Source: Mycteria americana
Lineage: Eukaryota; Chordata; Aves; Ciconiiformes; Ciconiidae
NCBI RefSeq assembly: GCF_035582795.1
Contig: NC_134367.1
Location: forward strand, 82,257,062-82,321,061
Reading direction: 5' to 3'
Length of the DNA stretch: 64,000 nt
Within the stretch, counting starts at the first letter, position 1. Each line of letters begins with the position of its first letter. The notes under the pieces were generated by a model. It was given only the letters and a program-made list of their open reading frames with translations, was not told where the DNA came from and did no database searches. Positions 46,620 through 61,600 of this stretch are shown one piece after another. The position numbers and the translations under genes are program-made.

Positions 46620-49600
46620 CTAAAAAGACACAGAAGAAACATTAATTTTCTTTAAAACATCAAAAGCTCATTAATTATTCTACTTAAAACATTTAGCAAA
46701 GCCTATGTTTTGTCCTGCATCGATGTGTGGCCAAAAATGACAACTGCATATAGTGCACACTATAAAAAAAATTTGTATTCAACTTTGCTCAGTTAAGTCT
46801 TTCCAGCTAATGTAGAGTCTTGCAGGAAAATATTTAACCATCTTCTAGGCAACTTGTAACTAAAGCCAGCTGGAATTTTTCCAATGAAACAGTCAGAAAG
46901 AGAAACTTGGCTGTAAGTTTGTTTTTAATGCATTGATTTCAACTGAAATTTTTTCAAACCCCAAATGAGGTTTCTGGGCAAAACTTTAAAGATAAATATG
47001 AATACATCCAAGAACAGCCAACAGTATGATGATGAAAGCATTTCAATAGGCTGCAGGAGCCTATGGTTCTAGCCTCGAACTTCCTGGGGGATGAAAACAA
47101 CTCTACAAATAGAGAGGTTGCTATGAGTAATTTCTTACCCAGGAAATCTATTGCTCTGACAATTAGAAAAATGCGGCCATGAGAAAACTAAGAGTGCACT
47201 GAAAAAGAAAAATCTGGATCTAAATAAAACCATAATTAAATGATTCTGAAAAGGTGTTTGCTGCTGGAACTTTTTATAAAGTTCACATGTACCAAAACAG
47301 CTCCTAAATGATTATGAATAGTCTACCCCAGTTCAGCTTAAATTCACATTGCAGTGATGTTAGTGCACATAATAGGAATAAAAGAACAAAAGCCCAACCC
47401 CAGCCAAAACCACCCAAATAACTGTTCTTGTTTGTAAGATTTCTATACTTCCACCCAAATCTTCTTCCTTTGTGATAAGTCTCAGATATGAGAAAAGCAT
47501 CTGCTCACAAACAGGCAGACTTTATCTACCTGTTATAATGCATCAACAGCATCTGCTCATAAACAAGACTGATGACAACTGCTTGGCAACTAATGATACG
47601 GACTTGCACTTGGAAGTTTGTTTATCTCTATATATAATTTTCAGAAATAAATCAGTACAAAACCGTATGCTTGCACAATTTGATGTAGCTACTGAACATA
47701 TTTCCTGGAATATTTTCTTCTTTTATTTGTTTTGTTATTTAAGGTTTCATATTTGGCACCGAAAGGAACTTACAGTTACGCAGCACAACAAATAAGGCTA
47801 ACATCTTCAAAGCTCTTGGGAATAGACCCTTGACTATGCAGTAAGTCAAGGCTGGAAATATCCAGAGAGAAGGCAAACAAAAGCAGGGCCATAAAGATGT
47901 TTCCATCAGAGCTAAGGAAGGTCCCTGCCCTCTGATCTGTCCACAGTGTTTCTCCTTTGTGCTTCTAAGCACTAAGTAGTACTTGAATTTTGAATAGTAA
48001 GAAATACAAGTTTTGCATTTGTATTAGAAAGGACAGGAAAGCATGCATTGCTCAAGTGGTATCTACAACCACCAAGGTCTCAAGTCACCTCCATTTTACA
48101 GATGTGAAAATACAAAGCAAAAACCCCCAAAAACCAAAACCACACTGACAAAGCTTTCAAGACCAAAAAAGTAAGTCAAGCTTCCCTTTCCTCCTCTATG
48201 TCACTGCTTTCCAAAACCAGTAATAATAGTAAACAAACCTGTTTCTCATGACTTACTTGTTCTCCAAAATACTCAACATCTAGGGCCAGCTGCAGTCGGA
48301 TTTTGTTATCATCACTCATGCCCCCATTTGTACCAACAGGGTTTGAAGTTACAGTTCTTCTGGCTTGCTTCAACCTTTTTAGACTCTCTTCCATTTTCTT
48401 AACAGAACTTAGCACATCAGATACAGTTTCATAATACCTAAATTAAGGAAGATTAATGAGAAAGAAAAAAATTACACTTTTACAGAAAGCCTACTTCATA
48501 CACATCAGTACATCACTCGCCCTGAGAAAAATGCTGAATAATGCTAGGACGAATGGTTTTCCTTGCAAGGAAGCTACTTATGTTTCCATCATTATCAGTT
48601 AATCAGTATTTCCATCATTAGTTCTAGAGGTCAATCTGAAGATTGCCATTCAGTGTTGAAGCCTCCTTCTAATCACATTTCTGACCTGTTCAAGATGTTT
48701 GAACTCAATAGAGACCAAGGAATGCAATTGCTCAATTTCAAACATTCTGAATCAGCCTCTATTTACAACCAATAGAGCGCTAAGTAAAATTCCTTTTACA
48801 AACAGGACAAGAATAACAGCCTGACAGACCAAAAAAAATACATAGTTTTAGACAAGTTGTAGAAGTGTACATGTATATGAGAGCATGCAAGTGCACACCC
48901 GTCAGAAATGCCTATTTCTAAAATGAAGAAACTGATCTAAACAGGAGTCTCAGGAAGTTGGCAGGAAAACTCAGAAGAACACTAATGCCAAGTTAGAAAT
49001 TATATAGATGGAATAAAACATTGCTTCCCACATACTGGGATCCACATTAAAGAAAGCATAGCATCAAACAAGGTAACCAAATCAACTAATCAACAAAATT
49101 TCAAAAAGCCTTATGGACTGAAATCCCATGCCTAAATGGGAAGTGCCTAAATATCATATAAATTAACTAACAGATGCCCGGGATAGTGAGTTTTTAACAA
49201 CAGCTAACAGGACAAAACAGAGCAACAACGGGAAATTAAGGGATCCGTAAGAGAAGTGACCAGACTGAGCTATGTTCTGTAATTTGCTAAAATCTGTAAT
49301 TTTCAAAAAGCCTCTCCATGACAGGCATCAAACTATTACTGTAAGAATTAAGAAAGTTAAAAGAGTCTTCCCGATGCTTACTTTTAAACAGGGAGGCAAC
49401 AGAAAGCTGGCAAGCTTTTTAAAGAGAAAATTAGATAGGAATAGCTAAAGAAAAAGTGCTTGCCAGCACCATGGAAACGGTTTTGAGATATCATTCTACA
49501 AAAAGTAAAAGTATACCAATAAAAGTCAACCGTGCTCTTTTCTTATCTTGGTATTTCCCAGTCCCACTCATTTGTGAAGTCCTCCTACTTCTGCTGTACT

Positions 49601-52600
49601 TGGAAGTTCATCTGCCATTAAGCAAGTTTAGTCCTCAGTGATTTTTAACCAGAGTTTATGCTCTTTTCTGTTTTTCTCATTTGGATGCAAGGAGATATTG
49701 TCACAGCAGGAGATTAAATTAATTACTCGCCTCTGCATTCTCAATGAAGAAACTACAATATTACTCCATTTAAGAAATTCAGCTTCTTTGTCTCTTCTCT
49801 TGTTCAGTGAGGGTAAGACATTTTAAAACAAACTGATAAAAAATAGTAACAATAAATCATGAAAACAGAATTCAACAGAAAGATCTAAGGAATTAACAAA
49901 TGAACCTGCCAAACCTACCCCTGTGTTTAACTGCTACTGTGTTTAACCTAGCACTTAAGTCAGTTTTGGTAACACTGACACAGAAAGTGAGAAACTGCTT
50001 CTTGGGGGGGAAAAAAAAGCTCTGGATGGATCCAAGGAACTACAGAACAGCTACTTACTTTGTGTGGTGTCACCAGATTTACTGAAGCTTTAAAAGTAAG
50101 GCTTAGTAGACACAGAGAGGTAGACAGACAGACAAGAATTCACTCTAAGATATTTTAGCTCTACAAGCATGCAACTTGACATTCCACAAATTTTTTGAGT
50201 TCTTCAGCAATGTTACTTAAACATAACTGCTATGGGTTAAGAGTCATCTTATTTTTATGGATTAATAACTGGTTAAAAGAAGATACACCAAGCTTGAATA
50301 AGCAGTTTTTGTGCAAAATGGATGTGACCAGTAGAATCCAGACCAAGCTACGCTTAGCCCTGTCCAAAATACTTAAGAATATTTTTAAGGACAGTTAGTG
50401 AATATTTGAGTATCAAAACTGTCTTATAATTTTAAGTTTATTCTGAAAAAAAACAAAAAAATTACTGCAAAGTGCTGCAGACACATTGGGCATTAATAAG
50501 TACCTCAGAGGTGCCAGAAGTGGAGCAGCAGGGAGGCGAAAGACAGGAGAAAACTCATGTTCTGACTACAATTTAAACCCTCAGCATTACGTGGCTAATT
50601 CTCAGAAAACATCAATCCAATGCTCAGCAGCAGCCAACAGACAAGACAATATGCTAAGAATTATTAGGAAAACCATGTAAGGACAGACAGAAGTCACCAG
50701 CATCACACTTTAACCTGTATGGACTCTTCTGACCATACCACCTATGACCAGAAAGGACAAAGAAAACCACAAACAGCAGGATAAAGATGGAAAGAGGAAA
50801 CATCAAAATAGGCCAAAGGGACTCTTTAGTCTGAAACAAGATTACAGAGATACATAAAATTACAGCTGACACAAAGAATAAATTGTCCATAACGCAAGAA
50901 GTAGGGAGTATCCAGTGAAATTATCTGCCAGAACTTCCAAACAAAAGCAAGTATTGTTTTCTCATGTTACACGGTTTAACTGGTTGAACTCACACAATGC
51001 AACATCCCACAGCAGTATGAATTTAACATACAGCTAGACAGACAGACAGAAACAAAATCCATTAAGGAACTTAATGCAGATGGATATTCATGCTCAAGAA
51101 GTCCTCAAGATGCTAACTAGGAAACAGATCTATTAAAGAAAGCATTGCTTTATGACTGCCTTATTAAACTGTGAACAGTTAGCTCTTCAAGAGCTAAAAA
51201 AATCCAAAGGTGGGGTTTTTTTTAAACCACTAAAAAGTTGGATAATCATTACATACATTAAAAAAGTCAAAGGAAAATAGAACTCAAGTTTCTTGAAAAT
51301 TCGACCATTGTTCACTGAAAATAACATGAGGTTAAGGTCTTACACCACTTCTGAGACAAAATCCAAGTTTTTAGTTCACTCGTGCATTACTAGAGCTAAA
51401 CAATTTTTCAAATGCCCTATCCACAATGCCACCATTTGCACAAATCTGAGCAGAAGTCAGGTGTCTGGATTCCCTGCCCTGCTTTTCATCTGCTGAATAC
51501 ACAGCACCAGAGTAAATCTGAAGAGATATACCCTGCCAAAAGAGGGGTATACTCTTGTTTTCTTTACAGTTGTGTTAATTGATAGTGTTTTGGTTTTTTC
51601 CTGTGCTCGTTCAATGGATGCTGGAAGTTTTAATTAATGCAAAGAATGTTCTGTATGGTTCTCTTACTTCTGCATGCTTTCAGAGAGGGCACCTTCCAAC
51701 CATTGCTGAATCATGGGCTGCTTCAATATATCTTTGTATTCGTTCTGCAGTCGGTAGAAGGGCTTAAGAGCACTGTCAACATAAGGTGAAGCTTTAGTTG
51801 GCACCTCCTGGTAGATGACAGAGAAACAAGGTGGGGAAAAAGAACCAGTAATTTACTTACTGAAAGCATCAGCACCAAGTTATAGCACATACATAAAATG
51901 CCAAGCTGTACCTAAGCAAATAGATACATACTCCATTCATGACATATCAATGAAGAGGTCATCATACATAGGAAAGACACCACCACAAAATCATTCAGTA
52001 GTGTTATACAATGTGATATAATATAGAACAAGGTTCAAAATGACGAAAGCTTTTTGAGAGATGCCACTTGATTATCAGGGCATGATCGTGAATGCACTTT
52101 CTGCTCACACTGATTTCAGAGAAGGCTGAGCAGACTCAGTGTCCACAACAGCCTATTATATCTTTGGTAAAACACCTACTATTTTGTACTATACATCACT
52201 AAACTGAAGACGTTGTTACTTCTGTTCTTACGCCATCCTGCTCCCTCAGCATATTTTCCAGAAGAATGCTTTTGGGATAACTAATATCCCCTCACTATCT
52301 TCTTCTCAGCTAGTTTTGGTTGCAGAATGCTTCATCTCTCCAGGGATGATCCACACATAGCTTGCATGAACCTCATGCACTGCAAAGCAACAGAACATAT
52401 CCAGGGTACGCAAAACCCCTGACACCTGAAATACTTCATTAACCTCTTAGAATTCCGAATCTTAGAACTTGGCCAAGCAAAAGAGTCTTTGCACATCCGA
52501 TTCCTGCAAAGACTATCCTCATGCCAAATTCTGAATTCTGCTGAAAAATCAAAGTATTAGAACATAGTAAAAATAGAGTTGCCAGAACTTAACATGACTG

Positions 52601-55600
52601 TAATAATGTACCTTCTCTACCCAAGTAGTCTCGCTTCTGTTTATCAGTTCAGACTTCGAACCACATAAAGCCAGTGAGACTGATGGCCAAGAGAGCAATG
52701 CAGTCCCATGCATGGAGTACAGAGCTCAAGCTAGCAACTCGACTGAACTGAAGGTGGACAGGTCCTATGTCTTTGTTAGCCCACCATCTGCTTACACATC
52801 CCATCGTCAACTGACAGATGATGGCAGTCCACTAAATCACTATTCAGAGTTTGCTTTCAGATAAGTGAGCTAAGCAGTGTAGGGTTGTCGGGTTTTTCAC
52901 CCTCCTTGGACTTACATACTTTGTTCAACTCTTTCCTTAAGTAAAAATATTATCTGTTAAAGACAGAGCAATCTAGTCACTACATGGATGAATTTATTAG
53001 CCTTGAGGTTGTTTCTTCTTTTTAAATACGATTTCTGATTAAGTATGTCCTTAAAACTAAGATAGTGAGAAACCCTAGTAATAAACTGAAGTAATAAACT
53101 ACTCCCTTAGGAACCATTTCTCTTCCAGCTTACCCTAAATGTTTACCACCCAAAGAAAATTTAATATCCTTGAAAGAAGTATACTTAACAGCTCTGATTT
53201 TTTCCATTTAGCCATTGAAAAAGTACAGCATTGCTGGTGGCAGTGCAGTTTCTTCGTGATAGCCAGGAAAGTGCTTTTAATTTTGGTGAGCCAAGGCAAC
53301 CCTCTCCCCACCCCCAACCAAAAACACCCCACCAACAAGTAGAAGAGAAAACAAGGGGAGAGGGGTGAGTGGGAAAGAACTGTGGCCTTGCCCATTTTGG
53401 ACTGCCTTCTGTGTTCAAATTAGGCAAGGATGTAGTAGTCTGTGGCTCCTGTTACCCAAATTTTTCTCCATTGCCTGAATGATACCAAGCTAACTACCAA
53501 CATGACTGTGCAGACAGACTGGCAAAGGCAAGTCACAGTAGTAGAACAAGCCAAGATCAGACAATCAGTTTGGTACCGTATTTCACCATTACTTTTTATT
53601 AGTTTCTCAACAAATTACTCTTTCTAGCCATTCTCATCTTGTTCCTTCTGTGCAAGATACTTCTTGAATCAAATCCAAGCAGCTAGCTCACTGGGAAGAA
53701 GTTTCTTGACATAGCAGGCAGAAGTGTCATCCTCCCAAAAGAAGCCTGCCACTCAGCAGCACTGCATCTTATGGTATATGCTATGACATGAGGGAAACAC
53801 ATTTATTCTCATTAACCCTTTTTCTTTTGCACATCAACAGTTCTACTCCTTGCCCGTCCTTCTATCTCAGGCCTGTACCCTCATCATTGTTACCCTACCT
53901 AAAATTTTGAAAATACCTTTTTTTTTTCCTTTGCAATGAGGTAAACAGTAAATCACTAAATTATCTCAAGGTATTTAATAGGGCTCTTGACTGTCAAGCA
54001 GATATGGACAGGCCTGAAGAACTCATAAATGTACTTCCTGGTTAACATTTTCAGCATAGGCCTGAGATTTATTCTTTCATCTGCGACCAGCACTGACCTT
54101 ATTGGTTCTCCTATATAATCTTGGGACTTCCAGTGCACTCTTCAGGTAAGCAAAGGAGGAGTCACTGAGATCTTGGATAATCCTGTTATTCAAGGTAGGC
54201 ACGCAGGCTGATAAAGAAGTCTTTGAGTCTTCCAAGGCTCCTATTGAAGTAAAAATGCTAAAGTTTAAACTGAGCTACCCTGCCCTATCGCAACATAAAT
54301 TATGTGACCGCCCCCCCATCATCCCAATCTCACTTACTACCCTAGATGGCTGCTGGTGCCACATACAGGATGCTTACCAAATAAATACACACCACCCATT
54401 TATAGAACATCACCAGTAACATCAACCATACCTCAGCCAGAAAAACAGATGGAGGGAAGGAAAGAAAAAAGGGGTAAAGTAACATTCTCCAGGTTCACAG
54501 TTTTTTCAGTATTACCAATGTAGCAAGGAGCTTGAATCAAAAGGCTCTGACCTACCAATTGTGGTTGTGAAATTCTCTCTCACAGTACCTAAATTCCCTA
54601 TGGAATGACTGGAACATGCTCAACTCAAAGTTGTGATTGACAACAGACCATCTACCAAGTGGGGGATGTGCACAAGCTCCTACCTCTCTTACAGACTCAG
54701 ATATCTACCAATAATCCTGATTTAGAAATTTAAGTGGAATTCACAGCGCAGAACTTCTGGCTATACTTGAAGACAGGGGCTAGTTCACTCACCCAGCTAC
54801 ATGCCTGGCTTTAATTACTAAATTAAAATCAGACTCCATGTTTCACATAAAGAATGATCAGACAAAAAAACACCAAAACCAAAAACAAAAGGCTAAAATA
54901 CTTAATTGCTTCTGTCCTCTGAAGTTAAGGTATTTAACTATGAAACTTTGATAACTCTCCTCCTTACATGATTCATCAGGCCAGAGAGAGAAAAATCTTT
55001 TTAGAAAAATATTTTAGTTTCAACTGCGTAATGGAAAACCTCTCCTTACTTCTTCCCTATTTCCTTTACAAGTAGGAGTTTAAAGATATGATATGAGACT
55101 TATAGTCTAAGGTCCCCCACTTCCTGGAGAAGCATCCTGATTACTGGACAATGACAAGTTACTTAAAAAAAAACAAAAACAAAAAAACAAATCCCCCCAA
55201 AACCCGAAGCACTTCAGACTCACCCAATTTTAATCAAACCAGACTCGACATGTCTGTTCAAGATAGTTTCTATTTAACAATTTAAACCTAAAGCAAGCAT
55301 CATTATGTAATAAAAACATCAGTAGTTTCAGATTTTTCATTGTAAATAATGAAACTGTGTGTAAAAGCTGATTTTGGTTGGTTGGCAGAGGAGATTTGGG
55401 AGAAAGGAGAAAGAGACTGAATTCAGCCTCTCAGCTTTACCTGCAATACAAGATACATTCTTGAAGCCAATCATTTCAAGTTTTGGTTTAATCATTTCTA
55501 AGATGTCAGGAATCTGCACAAAAAACCCAAAAGAGATACAGTCATGTTATAAACGTATTTTAATTACTTTTCCTACATCCTGTAAGTTTCTAGTGCATCA

Positions 55601-58600
55601 AAAGACACCTTCAGTCTTTTCTATATTTTTACTGCATTTATGAGAAACCAGTACTAGAAGAATACAATATTCACGGGAATTAAGGCCTACGCACTAAATC
55701 CCTTACCCTTACTATTGTCCTCAGAGGAAATAATTTAGAATTAACAAAATATTATCAACCCAGATGTAACTTACAACTTCACAAATTACAGAAATTTCAG
55801 CCTTATTGACCAAAAATACACAGAAGTCACCCCTACTGGAAGAAAATTAATACCATACAACTCTTTTCAAGATTCTGCATCATTAGTAAAGTATAATCAT
55901 GATGATAAAACCTTTTTCAATCTCAAAGACTAAAACCAGTAAACACTTAAAAGAGAACATAATATTAAAGCTGAATATTGCACCACACTCCAAGCTGCAA
56001 TAGAGATTTTACTAGCAAAGGGAGGACTCTGGCACAGTGATGCTTTGCACCAAAAATGAGCAGAAACAAACTATTTTAGGGGTTAAGTCCAGCAGCTACT
56101 GATAAAAAGTTTAAATACCTGAAGTGGTTTCTCTGTAATCTGCCATTCCAAATAAGCACAGAGTAGACCATGTATTTCAGGTGATATTTTCCATATCAGA
56201 TTACTCCAGTTTTAGCATTCAAGATAAAAAAATAGCTTTATGGTACATTATTTTAAACAATTTAAGGTCCTTAGCAAGATGCCAAACAATATTGGCACAT
56301 AAATCAATGAAGACTCTTTTGTAAGTAAAAGTCACAAGCACAAACCTGATCCTGGAGTTTGTCCAGATCTGCAGCAACATATACCAACTGAGTACTTGAT
56401 ATAGAAGGCAATGGCTGGCTTTCTGGAGAAGTCCCGTTCCCTTGGTCCTCACTAGGGTTGAGGCTTACAGAAGATTCCTTTCTACCAACTGGCACAGATT
56501 TTTTGCTTTCCTTCGTATTCTCACTGGAAATAGGCCTTACAGAAACCTGAAACATCAAACTGAGATGTGAACCCTAGCAATAGTGAAGGCAGTTAGAGTT
56601 GGACAAACAGAAGCAGTATATAAAGGATTTGTAAGTTCTCAGCATTAGAATACCACAGCTGTTGGTGCACTAAGGAGTTGGATGATTTGGAGCAAATTTG
56701 TCACTATAGTAGAGGGCAGTCCAGTCCTACAGCAATTTTCACCTATGTGGTGTTCAAATGAACTACTACACTGGAGGAATGTGCAAGACCAAAAATTTGA
56801 TCATTATCTGCTTTGCAGAAACACAGTTTATTTTCATATGCTGGAATACAAAATCATAACCACTCACTGCTGTCAAACAACCCCTTTCTCCCACCTCCTC
56901 AAGCCCTCTACTGTCAGGCATGTGCTTCACTCATCTACTCTGTTTTAACTCTGGTACTTATCAGTACTTCTCATGAGCCAATTTAGCTGAGAGAATTGAG
57001 TCACTGAGTCTTAAGAAAAGGGTAAAGGGAGATCTTACTGCTGTCTTCAACTACCTAAGGGGCATGTATAGAGAAGATGGAATCAGACTTTTCCTTGAGG
57101 TACAGTGACAGAGTAAGAGGCAATGGATATGGAGTGTAGCAAGGGAAATTCTGATCAAATATGAGGAAAAAGTGGTCAGCCATTGCACCAGGGTTCCCAG
57201 AGAGGCATGAAGTCGCCATCTTTGGATATACTCAAAATTCAACTTGAAAAGACTCTGCACAACCTTATCTAAGCTGGCCTGTTTTGAGCAGGAATTGGGA
57301 CCAGATGACCTCCAAAAGTCCCTTTAAATACCAATTATTCTATCATGCTGTCTTTCTATGACACAGGAAACAGGGGGAAATGTGTATGGCTGGGAGCAGG
57401 GAGTAGAAGAGCAAAGTACAACCCCTCCTGCTCAGAAACAGGGAATCACTGATGTTGAGTCAGTTGCCCATGAAACTTCCAGTTTTACAGTCAACACTGA
57501 GCAACTGATCTGGATTAACTTACCTTGCCCCCCCTTTTTTTTTTTCAGGGTTAGTTTTCACCTGACTCAGTTTCACAACCTCGTTTACTGTATCAACAAG
57601 TAAACACTTACACAAACAGAACAAACCCACAAGATTGTGGCTACTTCTTTCAGTGGCAGAGGCAGCCTTAAGCATACATGGAAGTATAGCCTTGGCAACC
57701 ATCAGACAGTAACACTGCAGCAGCACTGATATTTGTGGTTAATAACATATTTTGCAGTGATACTTTTTATAAAACAAACTCATGAACTGGTTGAAAGTAT
57801 TCTTGTTAAAGAATGTTAAGTTCAGAAAAAAGGCACTTAAAAAGAGGTCACATACTTTGTTTCAAAAGGTCTCTTATTGATGGACGTACCCAATCACCAC
57901 AACCATAAGCATGCTGTTGTCTTACCTCACCAATGAACACAGAGTAGCGTGCCAAAATTTGCAGACTAAGTTTCCACAGACGGTGTGCTAATAACGGTAA
58001 AAACATTTGATCTGACCAGCACTTCAGAAGACTCATCCAGACCATGTGAGTGGCCAAAAGACAGTATGAGCTGCCAGCTAGAAACAATCAGAAAACAAAG
58101 GTCAACTTCCTAAGCACATTTTTAAAAGATGTAACATCAGTGTAACTGCATTACCTGAGACTGTAAAGAAAAAAAGTCTTCCAAAGAGACACAATCACAA
58201 AGATAGCAAAGAGGATTTATTAAGCATTGTCTGAAACAAACTCCTAAAATATTAGCTCCTCATTGCTTTAGATTTCAAATTCCACTAAGTCTTGTTGTAG
58301 CTGTGCAGGCAAAAGCAACAAATGAGAATTTGTCTGCAACAAAGGCAGGAACAGCTTGGCCAAATAATCCACTTCAGGAGACAACATTTCCAGCATAATT
58401 TTTGGCTGACTTATGAAGAAGTTATATTAGACATGCTTGCCAGCCATAACAGTAATACTCCCTTAGCACTAAACTACTGCTCCTGTCAGTTATATCTGAG
58501 ATTATTGGCTAGAAATATGTATTTAAAACACAGTAGGATTATTCATATTTAAACCAAATACTTTTAAAGCAGTTCATGCACTAACATTTTATAGCATACA

Positions 58601-61600
58601 ATTAGAGAGCTAAGGAATGTGCATGTTCCGGGCAAACGCCTTGAAGTGGTAGGATTTATGCATTTCATCTCCATTAGGACTTTTTTCTTCTTGCTCTCTT
58701 CAGAGAGCATGTGTGCATATACACACACACACAGAGGCACACATATTTATGTGGCTCTTAGCTGCCTTCTTCATAAGTATTTACTCTGTTAAATGAAGTA
58801 AGTTTTTCTGATTACAATATACTTCTAATGAATATACCAGGTTTTCCCTTCCACTCTAATGCTTCCTGTGCATACCTCCTCAACTGCTCATAAATCAATG
58901 TATGTTTTTGGAGCAGACACCAACACTATAAACCATAGCAAGCCTAAATGATGCCAACAGATAGCCATTTTCGCCTCTACATAGCCCTACAACAATTAAG
59001 AAAAATATGCCCCAATAACACAGCACAGCCTTTTGGTTGTCACTTAGAGGATGCCTAATGCCAATTTAGTTCCTTCTTGCACTGAGGGGATAGTTATACA
59101 AATATGTTAATAGCTGCTGCCAAAAGGGGTGTTTTTAGTAAGTACAGCGATCACTGAACAGTACTCTTATATTGCCTTCTCTATAAAAATGTATTATACT
59201 GTTTAATCAGTTCATCAGAAAACAGAAAGCTCATGTGAACCCATGGGATGCATGTTACTAAATACTCAATACACAGTAACCCCTGCTATTTGTACCACTG
59301 ATTCCTTCACAACAGAGAAATTTTTTTTTTGCAATTAAAGTTTACCTGGTGCTTCCTCTAGTGTATCTGAAAGTGCTTCTTCTAGGGCCCCTGCTACTTC
59401 TCTGAATCTGAGAGACAGAAAAGTTTTGAATATTACAATTCAACAATTGCTTAAATTGAAACCTAAACATTTTTTCAATGTTTATTTCAATATTATTTCA
59501 ATGTGCTATCAATGCACATACACAGATTTTAAACGTGGGGTTATTTTTGCCCAACATAAATTGGGATATAAACCAGACCAACATTCAAACATTTGAAAGA
59601 GAACCTTTGACATTTTACAGGTGGACATGAAGCTTATACTTTGAGAAATTATTAAAGTCATTGCTGCAAACATTATCAAAATGATAGCTCACAGAGTGTC
59701 AAGTCTTCAGCTTTTTTGAGGTCTGAAGTTTTTGTTTTGTCACTGTTTTTAAACTAAAAGTGAACACATTGTCTCATAATTGCTTTAGCTGACCTTCAGG
59801 TATGTCATGTGACACTAGAACCTCCAGCTTTCTACATGTTTGTTAATGAACAGTGGCATAAGGTTCTGCAAACAATTCTGTACCTGATAAAAATCAATAG
59901 TTCCTCACAGGACGGCCTGACTCCCTTTTTTAAAAAATTCACCCTTCAAAAAAGTAAAAAAAATCCTAGCTCCCCAATTTTTTAGGTATAACAGCAAAGC
60001 TAATATTAAAACCTTTGATACTTTTCCATATTTAAAGCATATTTGATAAACAACATAGCATTTCCCTCATCTAAAAATTGTCAAGCAAGAGCTGCTTGAC
60101 AGCTCTTTTGTTAAAGAAGAAAATTCTTCTTTAACCAGGTTTTCCCTCTAAATGCTGAAACAAAGCTATCATTTTAAGCTACCCTACAAAAAGTTCCGTT
60201 GTCATTGCTTTCCCCTTTCTTGCTTTTATGTGCATCATAGTAACTCTGTATGCCTTTCTATCAAACTTACTAATTACGAACCTGTAGGGCTCCTCTCAAA
60301 GCCTCTTAACTGTCATTTCCAGATCAGAACAGGGGCCCACGTAGCTTTTCTGGTTCAAACTCCTAATGGTCTAGATGTGTGTTTAGCAACTAAACATATT
60401 TTAGAAATATTTGTGAAATTGGCTTCAAAATGTCATTCCTGCCTATGCACCACTTCCACTGACAGAGCAGTGTCTTTAAGTTTTATGGTGAAAATCATTA
60501 GAGAATGGAATCAGATTTTTAACAGTGACATAATTTTTCCTGAATGTTTCTTACATAGGAAAAAAATATTTCCCCAATGTGGGGTTCACTACAGTTACAC
60601 AATCAGTTGTACTGACATAATTGAAGGAATGGCAAGGGAAGGAGTTACTGGGGCAGTTTGTGCCAGCACTACTACAGAAGAAATGCCTGTACATCCACCT
60701 GTTCCTCAAAGGATCGTTTGTAAAGGCTTTAGTGAGGGCTGATTGTTCTGGGTAATTTCAGTAATTGAAAAAAGAAAAAAACCCAACAATCTTAACTATA
60801 AATGCCATAGTGTGAGATAATACTTCAGTAAAAATCCTGTATGGCTTAAGGATATTAACATACATCAAAGAAAAAGCTTCCCTGATACGTATAACGAGTA
60901 TATTGCATTGTTTTCACAGTTGTGCACTAAAGAATTCATGGGCATTTCCGAAAGTTATCAGGTTATTCCAATACATAGGAATAATATGGTGAAAGATGAA
61001 CCAGCTGCTGTTATCCAACCATTTATCGAAATAGTGCACTATTTAGATTTACAGTAATCTTGGATTAAAGGAAGATGATTTAAGTTTTTTTTAACCAGTC
61101 AGAGCTCAAAATACCTAATGGGAAAGAACATTTTTGAACAGAAAGAATATGCTGAAGCTCCATTTCAATTTTATGAACAAGAGTATCAAAGTTTGATCAA
61201 GTGGTCACTTATCAGAAAAGTTGCACATTCAAACAAAAGGGACAGACTCGCAGACCTATTAATGATATACATCTGTTAAAAGGTTCATAATAGCTACGGT
61301 TCCACGGACCCTTTTAGTCTGCGTACTCAGCACTGCTACTATAGTGAGTATACTCCTGCCCTTTCCCTTGGGTCAGCATGAATATTTGTACAGTTAAGTG
61401 GTTTGGAGAAATTAATTGGAATTGAACATCAGCCTTTTTTTGCCCAGGGTAACAGAGCCTCATATGAGTTCACTACACAGCTGCAGGACAGATGTGCAAG
61501 CAAAAAACCAAACCAGGATGTCAGAGGCTGGGGCTACCATTTTACAAAACACAGTGAACCACCAAAACACTAAGACCCTGCTCCCAGCCCCATGCTCCTG

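Larger units (their letters stand above)
46620..54097 (-). other. COG2: COG2 introns between 46620 and 54097
   Basis: Three AT-rich introns: 46620-48256, 48438-51667 and 51808-54097. Possible minus-oriented MIR remains lie near 48085-48130 (CCATTTTACAGATGTGAAAA). No other gene, RNA or repeat is supported. Confidence 0.65.
54241..57925 (-). other. COG2: COG2 introns between 54241 and 57925
   Basis: Introns 54241-55440, 55514-56345 and 56547-57925. The last contains the CR1 3' end at 57000-57350. Otherwise nothing is recognised. Confidence 0.65.
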
